Below, in pieces: positions 19,736 through 27,094 of a stretch of DNA of 64,000 bases; within the stretch, counting starts at the first letter, position 1, and the number at the start of each line of letters is the position of its first letter. The notes beneath the pieces are model-generated. The model made no database searches. It was not told where the DNA came from and worked only from the letters and a program-made list of their open reading frames with translations. Source of the DNA: Modestobacter marinus. Lineage in GTDB: Bacteria; Actinomycetota; Actinomycetes; Mycobacteriales; Geodermatophilaceae. The stretch is from assembly GCF_019799945.1 (NCBI RefSeq), contig NZ_JABGCH010000018.1:47889-111888 (forward strand), read 5' to 3'. The translations under genes were made by a program, and so were the position numbers.

Positions 19736-21418
19736 TCAGCGGCCGTGCAGCGCGCGGCGCACGGACGGCGGGAGGGTCCCCGCGTGCAGGGCGGCCGCGG
19801 CGTCGTCGACGGCCAGCGCCGATGTCGGACCGAACGGTGTGCCCTCGGGGGCGCACACGGTGCCCGCCGCGGGTAGCTCGCCGCTCACCAGGTACCGGGT
19901 GACGTGAGCGTCCACGCAGAAGTTGCCGGCACCGAGAAAGGCGGCGTGCCCCCACCCGCCGTACGTCAGCAGCCGCGAGTTGGGCAGCAGCTCCGACGCC
20001 GCCACAGCGCCCTGGTACGGGGTGGCCGGGTCGAACTCGTTGCCGACGATCAGCACCGGTGAGGCCGTGTCGGCCGTCCACGGACCGAGGTAGCGGTCCT
20101 GCCCTGCGGTGGTCGGCCACGAGGCGCAGGCACTGAAGCTCCAGTTCCAGAGCCGGCCGAAGTTGCCGTACGTGTCCTCGGCGCTGTCCGCGGCCGCCTG
20201 CCAGGCCTCGAGCGAGCTCGGGTTGACGCTGTCGGAGCACCCGACCCCGGTCGGGCCCTCGATGAAGTTCAGGTACTCCTCCTGCACCGCCGCCTCCAGC
20301 CCCAGGCCGGTCCGGATCGCGGCCAGGCGCTGCCCGAGCACCTCCGGCCCGACCTGCTGCTCCAGGTCGGCGACGAACACGGCGAGGTCGGGCCAGGTGA
20401 ACGGCGCGTACAGGGCACCGAGCGTCACGGCGATCAGGTCCTGGTAGGTGAGCGAGAACGTCTCGCCGGTGACCGGGTCGACCGTGGCCATCGGCTGCGC
20501 GCGCAGTCGCTCGGCCAGTGCGGCGAACCGCCCGCTCGCATCCCCGGCGAGGACACAGTCCGGACCGGCTTCGTCGCACAACCGGAAGAACTCCTCGAGG
20601 GTGCGCTGGGACCCCTCGGCGCTGGCGATGCGGGTGCCGAACGGAGTGGTCCCGCCGTCCTGGCCGTAGCCGGTGGACCAGGCGATCGGGTCGACGACGG
20701 CGTCGATCACGAAGGCGCCGACCCGCGAGGGGAACAGGTTGGCGTAGTTCTGACCGAGCACCGAGCCGTAGGAGAAGCCGAGGTAGTTCAGCTCCTCGTC
20801 GCCGAGGACCTCGCGCAGCACGTCCATGTCGCGCGCCGCGTCGGCACTGGACATGTGGTCGAGGATCGCGCCGCCGTTGCGGCTGCAGGCAGCGGACAGC
20901 TGGTCGTCGAACAACCGCTGGGCCTCCTCCTCGGCCGGGGTGTCCGGGAACGAGAACGTCGGCAGGATCGCGAAGACCTGGTCCAGGGTCTCGAAGCAGC
21001 GCAGTGGCGTGCTCAGGTTGATCCCGCGCGGGTCGAACCCGACGATGTCGAACCTCGCCCGCAGTTCCAGCGGCAGGAAGTCGGCGACGGCACGGGCGAA
21101 CTGGACGCCGGAGCCCCCCGGGCCCCCCGGGTTGAGCAGCAGCGAGCCGATGCGCTGAGCCGGATCACCGGCGGGCAGCCGGACCACCGAGATGTCGATC
21201 TGCGCGCCCTCCGGGTCGCTGTGGTCCAGTGCGACCGGGACCGCGGCGCACTGGAAGCCGTCCCGGCACTCCGTCCAGGACACGTCAGGAACAGCGGCGA
21301 GCGCGGCCGACGGCGCGGCGGACGCGGGCGGCGCGAGCAGGGCCCCGCTCAGCGCCGCGGCGGCGACGGCGGCGGACACGACGCGGCCGCGGCCACGCGA
21401 CAGCACTGGGTGGAGCAT
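19736..21418 (-). CDS. secreted alpha/beta hydrolase, tripeptidyl aminopeptidase type
   Basis: 560-aa exported peptidase/esterase of the SlpD/SlpE and mycobacterial CaeA-like family. An N-terminal signal peptide (AAVAAAALSGALLAPPASAA) is followed by an alpha/beta hydrolase fold with the oxyanion region LLLNPGGPGGSG, the Ser elbow GFSYGS, and a C-terminal TAP-like domain holding the acid EFDPATP and histidine GGWGHAAF. It likely removes peptides from N-termini outside the cell. ATG 21418 has a GGGGG run upstream. It is convergent with the GAF-ANTAR gene. Confidence 0.88.
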   Translation of the reverse strand: MLHPVLSRGRGRVVSAAVAAAALSGALLAPPASAAPSAALAAVPDVSWTECRDGFQCAAVPVALDHSDPEGAQIDISVVRLPAGDPAQRIGSLLLNPGGPGGSGVQFARAVADFLPLELRARFDIVGFDPRGINLSTPLRCFETLDQVFAILPTFSFPDTPAEEEAQRLFDDQLSAACSRNGGAILDHMSSADAARDMDVLREVLGDEELNYLGFSYGSVLGQNYANLFPSRVGAFVIDAVVDPIAWSTGYGQDGGTTPFGTRIASAEGSQRTLEEFFRLCDEAGPDCVLAGDASGRFAALAERLRAQPMATVDPVTGETFSLTYQDLIAVTLGALYAPFTWPDLAVFVADLEQQVGPEVLGQRLAAIRTGLGLEAAVQEEYLNFIEGPTGVGCSDSVNPSSLEAWQAAADSAEDTYGNFGRLWNWSFSACASWPTTAGQDRYLGPWTADTASPVLIVGNEFDPATPYQGAVAASELLPNSRLLTYGGWGHAAFLGAGNFCVDAHVTRYLVSGELPAAGTVCAPEGTPFGPTSALAVDDAAAALHAGTLPPSVRRALHGR

Positions 21419-21585
21419 CCGGACCCCCGTGGTGGTCGAGCAGCTGGGACCGACGTCGGCCGCGCTGCCCGAAGCTACTCGGAGTGGTCGGCGAAGGCCA
21501 TGCGCGAATGGGCAGCACCATCGCCGGTCACCTCGCGCGTCCCCGGTGGCGGGTGCCGCCGAGGGAGCCGTGTCAGGGTGGCGTC

Positions 21586-22662
21586 GTGACGGTGGAGCGG
21601 ACGGTCGAGCTGCACTTCGAGGAGTCGGCCCGGGCTGCCGGCACCCACACCAACCTCTCGGCCGTCCGCAGCGACGGTGCCGTCCTGTGGGTCGCCGGCG
21701 ACGAGACCGCGACGATCGAACGACTGATCGCCGACGACCCCGAGCAGCCGCGCCGCTACGCCCATCAGACGAGCGTCCGGCTGGCCGACTTCGTGGACCT
21801 GCCCGGGGCCGGGGACGACGAGGAGGAGGCGGACGTCGAGGGCCTGGCCCGGCACGGCTCCTTCCTGTGGGCGGTCGGGTCGCACAGCCTGCGCCGGAAG
21901 CGGATCAAGCCCGGGCACAGCGGCGACAAGGCCCTCCGCCGCCTGGCCAGGGTCACCGGTCAGCCCAACCGCCAGGTCCTGGTCCGGCTGCCGGTCGCCG
22001 TCGTCGACGGCCTGCCCACCGTCGTGCCCGAGATCGAGCTGGACGGCGTCCGTCACCGGGCCGCGTCGTTCGGCGCGCACGGCAGCGACCTGCGGGAGCT
22101 CCTGGCCGACGACGAGCACCTCGGCCCGTTCCTGCCCTTGCCCGGTAAGGACAACGGGCTGGACGTCGAGGGCATCGCCGTCGCCGGTCCGCGGGTGCTC
22201 CTGGGCCTGCGCGGTCCGGTTCTGCGTGGCTGGGCGGTGGTCCTGGAGCTGCGACCCGCGGTCGACCCCGGCGCGCCGGAACGCCTGCGGCTGGCGCCCT
22301 TCGACGACGGCCGGCCGTACCGCAAGCACCTGCTGGACCTGCAGGGCCTCGGCGTGCGCGACCTCTGCCCGCACCGGGACGACCTGCTCGTGCTCGCCGG
22401 GCCGACCATGGACCTCGACGGTCCGGTGCGCGTCGTCCGGTGGCACGACGCCCTGCAGGCCGACCAGCCGCAGGTGGTGCGCGGTGACCTGCTCACCCGC
22501 GAGCTCGACGTCCCCTACGGCGAGGGATGCGACCACGCGGAGGGCATCGGGCTGCTCGGCCCCACCGTTCCTCCGCGGCTGATGGTCGTCTACGACAGCC
22601 CGTCCGCGGCCCGGCTGACCGCCGATCACGGCGTGCTCGCCGACGTGCTCCGGCTGAACTGA
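21586..22662 (+). CDS. DUF3616 domain protein
   Basis: 358-aa soluble protein that recurrently shows propeller-like strands (VRSDGAVLWVAGDE, VEGLARHGSFLWAVGSHS, LDVEGIAVAGPRVLLGLRGPV, GEGCDHAEGIGLLG), the arrangement of the DUF3616 family. Function is not established. GTG 21586 lies 6 nt after CAGGGT, a possible leaderless -10, and 6 nt before a second in-frame GTG. It is divergent from the secreted peptidase gene and 102 bp upstream of the carboxylesterase gene. Confidence 0.75.
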   Translation: MTVERTVELHFEESARAAGTHTNLSAVRSDGAVLWVAGDETATIERLIADDPEQPRRYAHQTSVRLADFVDLPGAGDDEEEADVEGLARHGSFLWAVGSHSLRRKRIKPGHSGDKALRRLARVTGQPNRQVLVRLPVAVVDGLPTVVPEIELDGVRHRAASFGAHGSDLRELLADDEHLGPFLPLPGKDNGLDVEGIAVAGPRVLLGLRGPVLRGWAVVLELRPAVDPGAPERLRLAPFDDGRPYRKHLLDLQGLGVRDLCPHRDDLLVLAGPTMDLDGPVRVVRWHDALQADQPQVVRGDLLTRELDVPYGEGCDHAEGIGLLGPTVPPRLMVVYDSPSAARLTADHGVLADVLRLN

Positions 22663-22764
22663 GCGTCCGCCCGGGCGGGCGTGCCCGGGCAGCCCGGCCG
22701 TCCTCGGCGCTCGGTCAGCCGTTCGGCGGCACCCGCCCGCTCGGGTCGACAGGGAGGACCAGTC

Positions 22765-24297
22765 ATGAGCGAGCCGACGACGTCACCCGTGGTCAGCACG
22801 CGCGCAGGCGGTGTCCGGGGGCGGTGGGAGGGCGGGCTGGCAGTGTTCCGCGGCATCCCGTTCGCCGCGCCGCCGGTGGGCCGGCGGCGGTTCCAGGAGC
22901 CGGAGCCGGCCGAGCCGTGGGACGGGGTCCGCGAGGCCGACGTGTACGGTCCCCCGCCGCCGCAGTCGTTCCTGGGGCCACCACCGTCGACGCCTGCCGT
23001 CTCCGGTCCCGTGCGCCACGACCCGACCGACTGGCTGACCCTCAACGTGTGGACGCCCGACCCCGGCTCGGCAGGACTGCCGGTGATGGTGTGGACCCCG
23101 GGAGGCGGCTACCGGTTCGGCACGTCGTCCGATCCGGCCTACGACGGTGGAGCACTGGCCCGGGACGGCGTGGTCGTGGTGACCGCCAACCACCGGGTGG
23201 GCGTGGAGGGCTACGCCGAACTCGGTGGCGCACCGGCCAACCGGGCGCTCCTCGACCAGATCGCCGCCCTGCGCTGGGCGCAGGAGGAGATCGTCGCGTT
23301 CGGCGGTGACCCGGCGCGGGTCACCGTCTTCGGCCAGTCCGCCGGCGCCGGCGCGATCGCCGCGCTGATGGTCATGCCCACCGCTGCGGGCCTGTTCGCC
23401 CGAGCGGTCGCCCAGAGCGTGCCCGGCACCTTCTTCACCCCCGCACTGGCTGCCGACATCAGCGCCGAGCTCACCGCCCCACTCGGGCTCGAGCCCAGGG
23501 CCGCCGCGCTGGCCGACGTGGCGCCGGAGCGGCTGCTGGACGCGCTCGCCCAGCTCGACCGGCGGATGCCCGCGATGGACCGCTGGGGACTCGTGGCCGG
23601 TGGCCTGACGCCGTTCTCCCCGGTCGTCGACGGCGAGGTGCTCCCCACCGACCCGTGGTCCGGGCTCAGCGCCGGCGCCGGCCGCGACGTCCGGCTGCTG
23701 GTCGGTCACAACCGGGACGAGTGGCGGCTGTTCCTGGCCCTCGGTGGCCTCCTGGGGGCGGTCACCGAGGAGATGGCGGACGCGACGATGGAGCTCCTCG
23801 GCCCCGGACCGGACGCCGCGGCCCGCATGCGGGCGGCGTATCCGGCCGCCAACGCGGAAGAACTGTTCGTCCTGGCGCACTCCGACCGGGAGTTCCGCAT
23901 GCCCAGCCTGCAGCTGGCGGCGGTGCACACCGCCGGCGGCGGGCGCAGCCACCTCTACGAGCTGACGTGGCCCGCGCCCGGGTCCGGTGGCGTCCTGGGG
24001 GCCTGCCACTTCCTCGACGTCCCGCTGGTCTTCGGCGTCCTCGACCGGGGCCAGGCGACGCAGCTACTCGGCGCTCCGCCGGCTGCCGAGGCAGGTGAGG
24101 TGTCCGCGCTGATGCAGACGGCGTGGACGGCTTTCGCCCGGGACGGTCAGCCCGGCTGGGCCGCCTACGACGAACAGCAGCGGATCACCCGGGTGTTCGA
24201 CCACGGGAATTCCGACGGTGTCCGGGCCTATCCCGAGGAGGCCTCCCGTCGGCTGTGGGCGGACACGACTCCAGCGGTGCTCGACGTGCGCCGCTGA
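22765..24297 (+). CDS. type B carboxylesterase
   Basis: 510-aa member of the carboxylesterase B / para-nitrobenzyl esterase family. It shows FRGIPFAAPPVGRRRFQEP at the N-terminus, oxyanion WTPGGGYRFG, the Ser elbow FGQSAGAGA, and the late His region GACHFLDVPLVFG. No signal peptide is seen, so it is probably cytoplasmic. ATG 22765 has a strong AGGGAGG site 7 bases upstream. The natural substrate is unknown; family members hydrolyse aryl and alkyl esters. Confidence 0.9.
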   Translation: MSEPTTSPVVSTRAGGVRGRWEGGLAVFRGIPFAAPPVGRRRFQEPEPAEPWDGVREADVYGPPPPQSFLGPPPSTPAVSGPVRHDPTDWLTLNVWTPDPGSAGLPVMVWTPGGGYRFGTSSDPAYDGGALARDGVVVVTANHRVGVEGYAELGGAPANRALLDQIAALRWAQEEIVAFGGDPARVTVFGQSAGAGAIAALMVMPTAAGLFARAVAQSVPGTFFTPALAADISAELTAPLGLEPRAAALADVAPERLLDALAQLDRRMPAMDRWGLVAGGLTPFSPVVDGEVLPTDPWSGLSAGAGRDVRLLVGHNRDEWRLFLALGGLLGAVTEEMADATMELLGPGPDAAARMRAAYPAANAEELFVLAHSDREFRMPSLQLAAVHTAGGGRSHLYELTWPAPGSGGVLGACHFLDVPLVFGVLDRGQATQLLGAPPAAEAGEVSALMQTAWTAFARDGQPGWAAYDEQQRITRVFDHGNSDGVRAYPEEASRRLWADTTPAVLDVRR

Positions 24298-24540
24298 GCA
24301 CCGGGACGGGTGCGCCGCGGGCACGCCGAGCCCACCCCGACGGCACCTCGTCACCGGAGGCCGGACGGCCTCGCTCCCGGGTTCCGTGACGGCGGCGACC
24401 TGAGCCGCGCACGGCGATGAGCAACGTCACAGCATGATCACGCCGAGACGACTCCTGTCGCGGCGGCCGGACGCCGATGACCGTCGTGGTCATCCAGCAG
24501 CGTTCGGAACACAGCTCAGCGACGAGGGTCCCGTTCAGCG
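24298..24540. other. intergenic region with one small hairpin
   Basis: About 240 bases without a gene. A perfect 7-bp inverted repeat (GATGACC 24476-24482, GTCGT loop, GGTCATC 24488-24494) lies before the PQ-loop-like remnant. Nothing else recognised. Confidence 0.4.
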
Positions 24541-24800
24541 GTGGTCACGCTGGTCGGCATGGCCGCCGCGCTGGCGCAGTTGCTGGGCATCCTGCTCGAC
24601 CGCACCCAGGACCTGTCCGGGATGTCGCCGGCGCGGTGGTACCTCGGCGCGGTGTCCAGCGCGCTGTGGGTGGGCTACGGCTGGCAGCTCGGCCAGCCGA
24701 CGATGTGGCTGTCGGCCGGCTCCGGCCTGGTCTGCGCCGTCCCCGTCCCGCCGGCAACCGGCTCGTGCTCCGTCCGGCAGCGGTGCCCTCGGCGACCTGA
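24541..24800 (+). pseudogene. PQ-loop/SemiSWEET-like membrane protein, probably decayed
   Basis: From GTG 24541 the translation gives three hydrophobic segments spaced as in SemiSWEET-type half-transporters: VTLVGMAAALAQLLGILL, a loop DLSGMSPARW, then YLGAVSSALWVGYGW and PTMWLSAGSGLVCA. The first helix lacks the usual PQ pair (AQ instead). After about residue 65 the frame loses membrane character and runs on as Pro/Arg-rich sequence into the antisense of the VOC gene. The neighbouring frame (NRLVLRPAAVPSAT, stop 24798-24800) gives a more natural end, implying a frameshift near 24740. No clear ribosome-binding site. Confidence 0.45.
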
Positions 24801-24821
24801 TCGGCCGCCGCGGCTCCCGCC

Positions 24822-25325
24822 TCAGAGGACGGAGGAGCCGTACATCTCGCCGAGCGGGTCGGCGATGAGCTCGATGCGGGCGCCGTCGGGGTCGCGGAAG
24901 TAGACCGAGACGCCGCTGTGCACCTCGTGCGGGACCTCCGCGTCGGTGAGCCGCTGGACGAGGGCCTCCCAGCGCTGCGGCTCCACGCTGATGGCCATGT
25001 GGTGCAGTCCGCCGAGCACCTCGGCGTAGGGGCCGACGTCCAGGCCGGGGAAGTCGAAGAACGCGAGCAGGTTGCCGTTGCCGATGTCGAAGAAGAAGTG
25101 CGACGAGCCGGGGTAGTCGCGGTTCTCGATCAGCTCGGTGAGCGGGAAGCCCAGCACGTCCTGGTAGAAGCGGATGGTGCGTTCGACGTCGCTGCTGATC
25201 AGTGCGGTGTGGTGCAGGCCGCGGGCGGTCGAGGCGGGTCGCTGCCCGGCGGGCCTGAGGTGGGTGTCGCGGATGCGGGCGCGCTCGGTCTCCAGCGCGG
25301 CCGGGTCGGGGGTCGTCGTGGTCAT
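24822..25325 (-). CDS. VOC-family (glyoxalase/dioxygenase fold) protein
   Basis: 167-aa protein with one vicinal-oxygen-chelate domain from about residue 32: GLHHTALISSDVERTIRFYQDVLGF, HHMAISV and the metal-ligand strand YFRDPDGARIELIAD. The family includes glyoxalase I, fosfomycin-resistance and extradiol dioxygenase enzymes; this sequence cannot be assigned to one reaction. ATG 25325 is preceded by GAGAGGACG. It is divergent from the crcB pair. Confidence 0.85.
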   Translation of the reverse strand: MTTTTPDPAALETERARIRDTHLRPAGQRPASTARGLHHTALISSDVERTIRFYQDVLGFPLTELIENRDYPGSSHFFFDIGNGNLLAFFDFPGLDVGPYAEVLGGLHHMAISVEPQRWEALVQRLTDAEVPHEVHSGVSVYFRDPDGARIELIADPLGEMYGSSVL

Positions 25326-25420
25326 CGGAGGCGTCCTCTCGGGTCGGCGGCGGGCCGTCCTCGGAACGATGCCCCGGTCGGCCTCGCCGTGGGGCGGATC
25401 GGGGAGCGGCACCGCGGCGG

Positions 25421-25470
25421 TACCCTCGGCCGCCGGGACGACGGCCCGTCGTCCCGCCGCGGTCCGCGGC
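25421..25470 (+). promoter_or_regulatory. promoter and double-hairpin leader of the crcB pair
   Basis: TACCCT at 25421-25426 is a plausible -10. Downstream are a perfect 9-bp hairpin (25435-25443 with 25447-25455, 3-nt loop) and an adjacent 15-base palindrome (arms 25456-25462 and 25464-25470). Both lie before crcB GTG 25499. The bases do not match the fluoride-riboswitch consensus I know, so a different cis element or an attenuator is possible. Confidence 0.45.
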
Positions 25471-25498
25471 ACCCCCTTCTCCCGCGGAGCCGCAGCCG

Positions 25499-25948
25499 GT
25501 GACGACGCACGACCAGCCCACGCGCGGCCGGCAGCGGTCCTGGGACGTGCTCGCCGCGGTCGCCGCCGGCGGGGTGCTCGGTGCGGAGGCCCGCTACGGC
25601 CTGTCACTCGTGCTGCCGCAGTCCACAGGGCAGTGGCCGTGGGCGACCTGGCTGGTCAACGTCAGCGGCTGCTTCCTCATCGGTGTCCTCATGGTGGTCG
25701 TCACCGAGCTGACCTCTCCGCACCGCCTGCTCCGGCCCTTCCTCGTCGTCGGCGTCCTGGGCGGCTACACCACCTTCGCCACGGCCATGGTCGACGTGCA
25801 GCAGCTGGCGCTGGCCGGGCGGGCGGGTGCGGCGCTGGGCTACCTGCTCGGGACCCTGGCCGCGGCCGTCCTCGCCACGTACGCCGGGGCCACCCTCGCC
25901 CGCGCCCTGGGCCGGCGCGGGCGCGTCGCCGACCCGGAGCCGCGGTGA
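25499..25948 (+). CDS. crcB: fluoride efflux channel CrcB (first of pair)
   Basis: 149-aa Fluc-type fluoride channel subunit with four hydrophobic helices. Signature elements are ARYGLSLVLP, WATWLVNVSGCFLIG and GVLGGYTTFATAMVD. Fluc channels lower cytoplasmic fluoride; in many Gram-positive bacteria two paralogues in opposite orientation form one heterodimer, and a second copy follows here with a GTGA overlap. The protein has an extra hydrophilic N-terminus of about 15 residues. GTG 25499 is the first start after the structured leader. Confidence 0.92.
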   Translation: MTTHDQPTRGRQRSWDVLAAVAAGGVLGAEARYGLSLVLPQSTGQWPWATWLVNVSGCFLIGVLMVVVTELTSPHRLLRPFLVVGVLGGYTTFATAMVDVQQLALAGRAGAALGYLLGTLAAAVLATYAGATLARALGRRGRVADPEPR

Positions 25949-26310
25949 CCGTCCTCTGGGTGGCGCTGGGCGCGGCGATCGGCGCCCCGGCCCGCTACCT
26001 CACCGACCGGGCGGTGCAGCGCCGGCACGGCGGCGTCTTCCCGTGGGCCACGCTGACGGTGAACGTGGCCGGGTCGTTCCTCCTCGGTCTGCTGACCGCG
26101 CTCAGCGCCCGGCTCCCTCCCGCGGCGGCGGCCGCGGTCGTCATCGGCTTCTGCGGCGCCCTCACCACCTACAGCACGTTCAGCCACGAGGTGCTCCGGC
26201 TGCTCGAGGACGGCGCGCGGCGCCACGCCCTCGCCGACGTCGTCGCGAGCCTGCTCGGCGGGCTGGGCGCCGTCGCGCTCGGCTGGGCCCTGGGCACCTG
26301 GCTCGCCTGA
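25945..26310 (+). CDS. crcB: fluoride efflux channel CrcB (second of pair)
   Basis: 121-aa second Fluc subunit: GAPARYLTDRAVQRRHGG, FPWATLTVNVAGSFLLG and GFCGALTTYSTFSHE, with four hydrophobic helices. GTG 25945 overlaps the stop of the first copy (GTGA), so the two are translated together, as expected for subunits needed in equal number. The charge distribution of the two copies differs, compatible with opposite membrane topology. A 12-bp terminator hairpin follows. Confidence 0.92.
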   Translation: MTVLWVALGAAIGAPARYLTDRAVQRRHGGVFPWATLTVNVAGSFLLGLLTALSARLPPAAAAAVVIGFCGALTTYSTFSHEVLRLLEDGARRHALADVVASLLGGLGAVALGWALGTWLA

Positions 26311-26328
26311 CGTCAGGGCGGCCCTCGC

Positions 26329-26362
26329 GCCATCGGCCGCCCCCTCGACCGCGGCCGATGGC
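26329..26362. terminator. hairpin between convergent crcB and cupin genes
   Basis: Perfect 12-bp inverted repeat (26329-26340 and 26351-26362) with a 10-nt loop, 19 bases after the second crcB stop. It could serve both converging transcripts. Confidence 0.7.
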
Positions 26363-26441
26363 ACGAGGTGTCCGTCCGACGCCACGGGGGCGTCCGTCGC
26401 ACCGCCGCCCGGGGTCACGGGGCCGCGGTGCGGGGTGACGG

Positions 26442-26948
26442 TCAGCCGGGCGCCACGCCCCGGCCGAGGTCCCTCCGCGTGGGGACCAGCTCGACGCCGC
26501 ACTCCGCCAGTGCGCGGACGAGGTGCCGGTACGACTCGGCGGCAGGGTCGGCCGACGCTCTCGCCAGGTGCTCCGGCACGTCGCCGAGCTCCTGGCCGGG
26601 GGTCTGCGTCACGAGCAGCCAGGCGCCCGAGGCGCCCGTCCGGAACGACCGGAGCGTGCCCCGGGGCAGGTACACCGCGGCTCCCGCGGTGAGGCCGGCC
26701 AGCGGTTCCTGACCGGCCACCTCGACCGTCACGGTCCCGCTGACGACGACGAGCGCCTCGTCCGCCGCGTGGTGGACGTACGCCGGGCGCCCGGCCGTGG
26801 CCGAGGCGAAGACGTGGAAGGAGGAGAACGCCCCGGCCGTCAGGCTCGCCGGGACCACCGCGGAGACGCTGTCGCCCCACGGCGTGCGGATCGCCGTCCG
26901 CACGGAGGCGGCGGCCACGTGGACGGGACGTCGGATCGTCGGTGCCAC
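26442..26948 (-). CDS. cupin domain protein
   Basis: 168-aa protein with a single RmlC-like cupin barrel at about residues 35-110: FHVFASATAGRPAYVHHAADEALVVVSGTVTVEV, then YLPRGTLRSFRTG. The motif-1 pattern HH-x4-E is present; motif 2 lacks a clear second histidine, so metal binding is doubtful. Possibly a small-molecule sensor or enzyme. GTG 26948 has GGGGGAG 7 nt upstream. It is divergent from the XRE-STAND regulator, which may control it. Confidence 0.75.
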   Translation of the reverse strand: MAPTIRRPVHVAAASVRTAIRTPWGDSVSAVVPASLTAGAFSSFHVFASATAGRPAYVHHAADEALVVVSGTVTVEVAGQEPLAGLTAGAAVYLPRGTLRSFRTGASGAWLLVTQTPGQELGDVPEHLARASADPAAESYRHLVRALAECGVELVPTRRDLGRGVAPG

Positions 26949-27082
26949 CGTCGGCTCCCCCCGTTCGGCGTCGGACGACGTCCACCCTGCTCGCCGGGCG
27001 GCGGACGGGGAACGGGCAGCACCCACACGATGCCCACACACCGCGAACGAGCAGGTCCACGCCCGGACGGGTGCCCGCCGCC

Positions 27083-27088
27083 TAGCAT
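27083..27088 (+). promoter_or_regulatory. -10 element of the XRE-STAND regulator
   Basis: TAGCAT sits exactly 6 nt before GTG 27095, indicating a leaderless transcript. No -35 match. Confidence 0.5.
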
Positions 27089-27094
27089 CGGGGC

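Noticed and set aside
25326-25498. Canonical fluoride riboswitch upstream of crcB
   Set aside because: Hairpins exist but the conserved fluoride-riboswitch bases could not be matched by eye.
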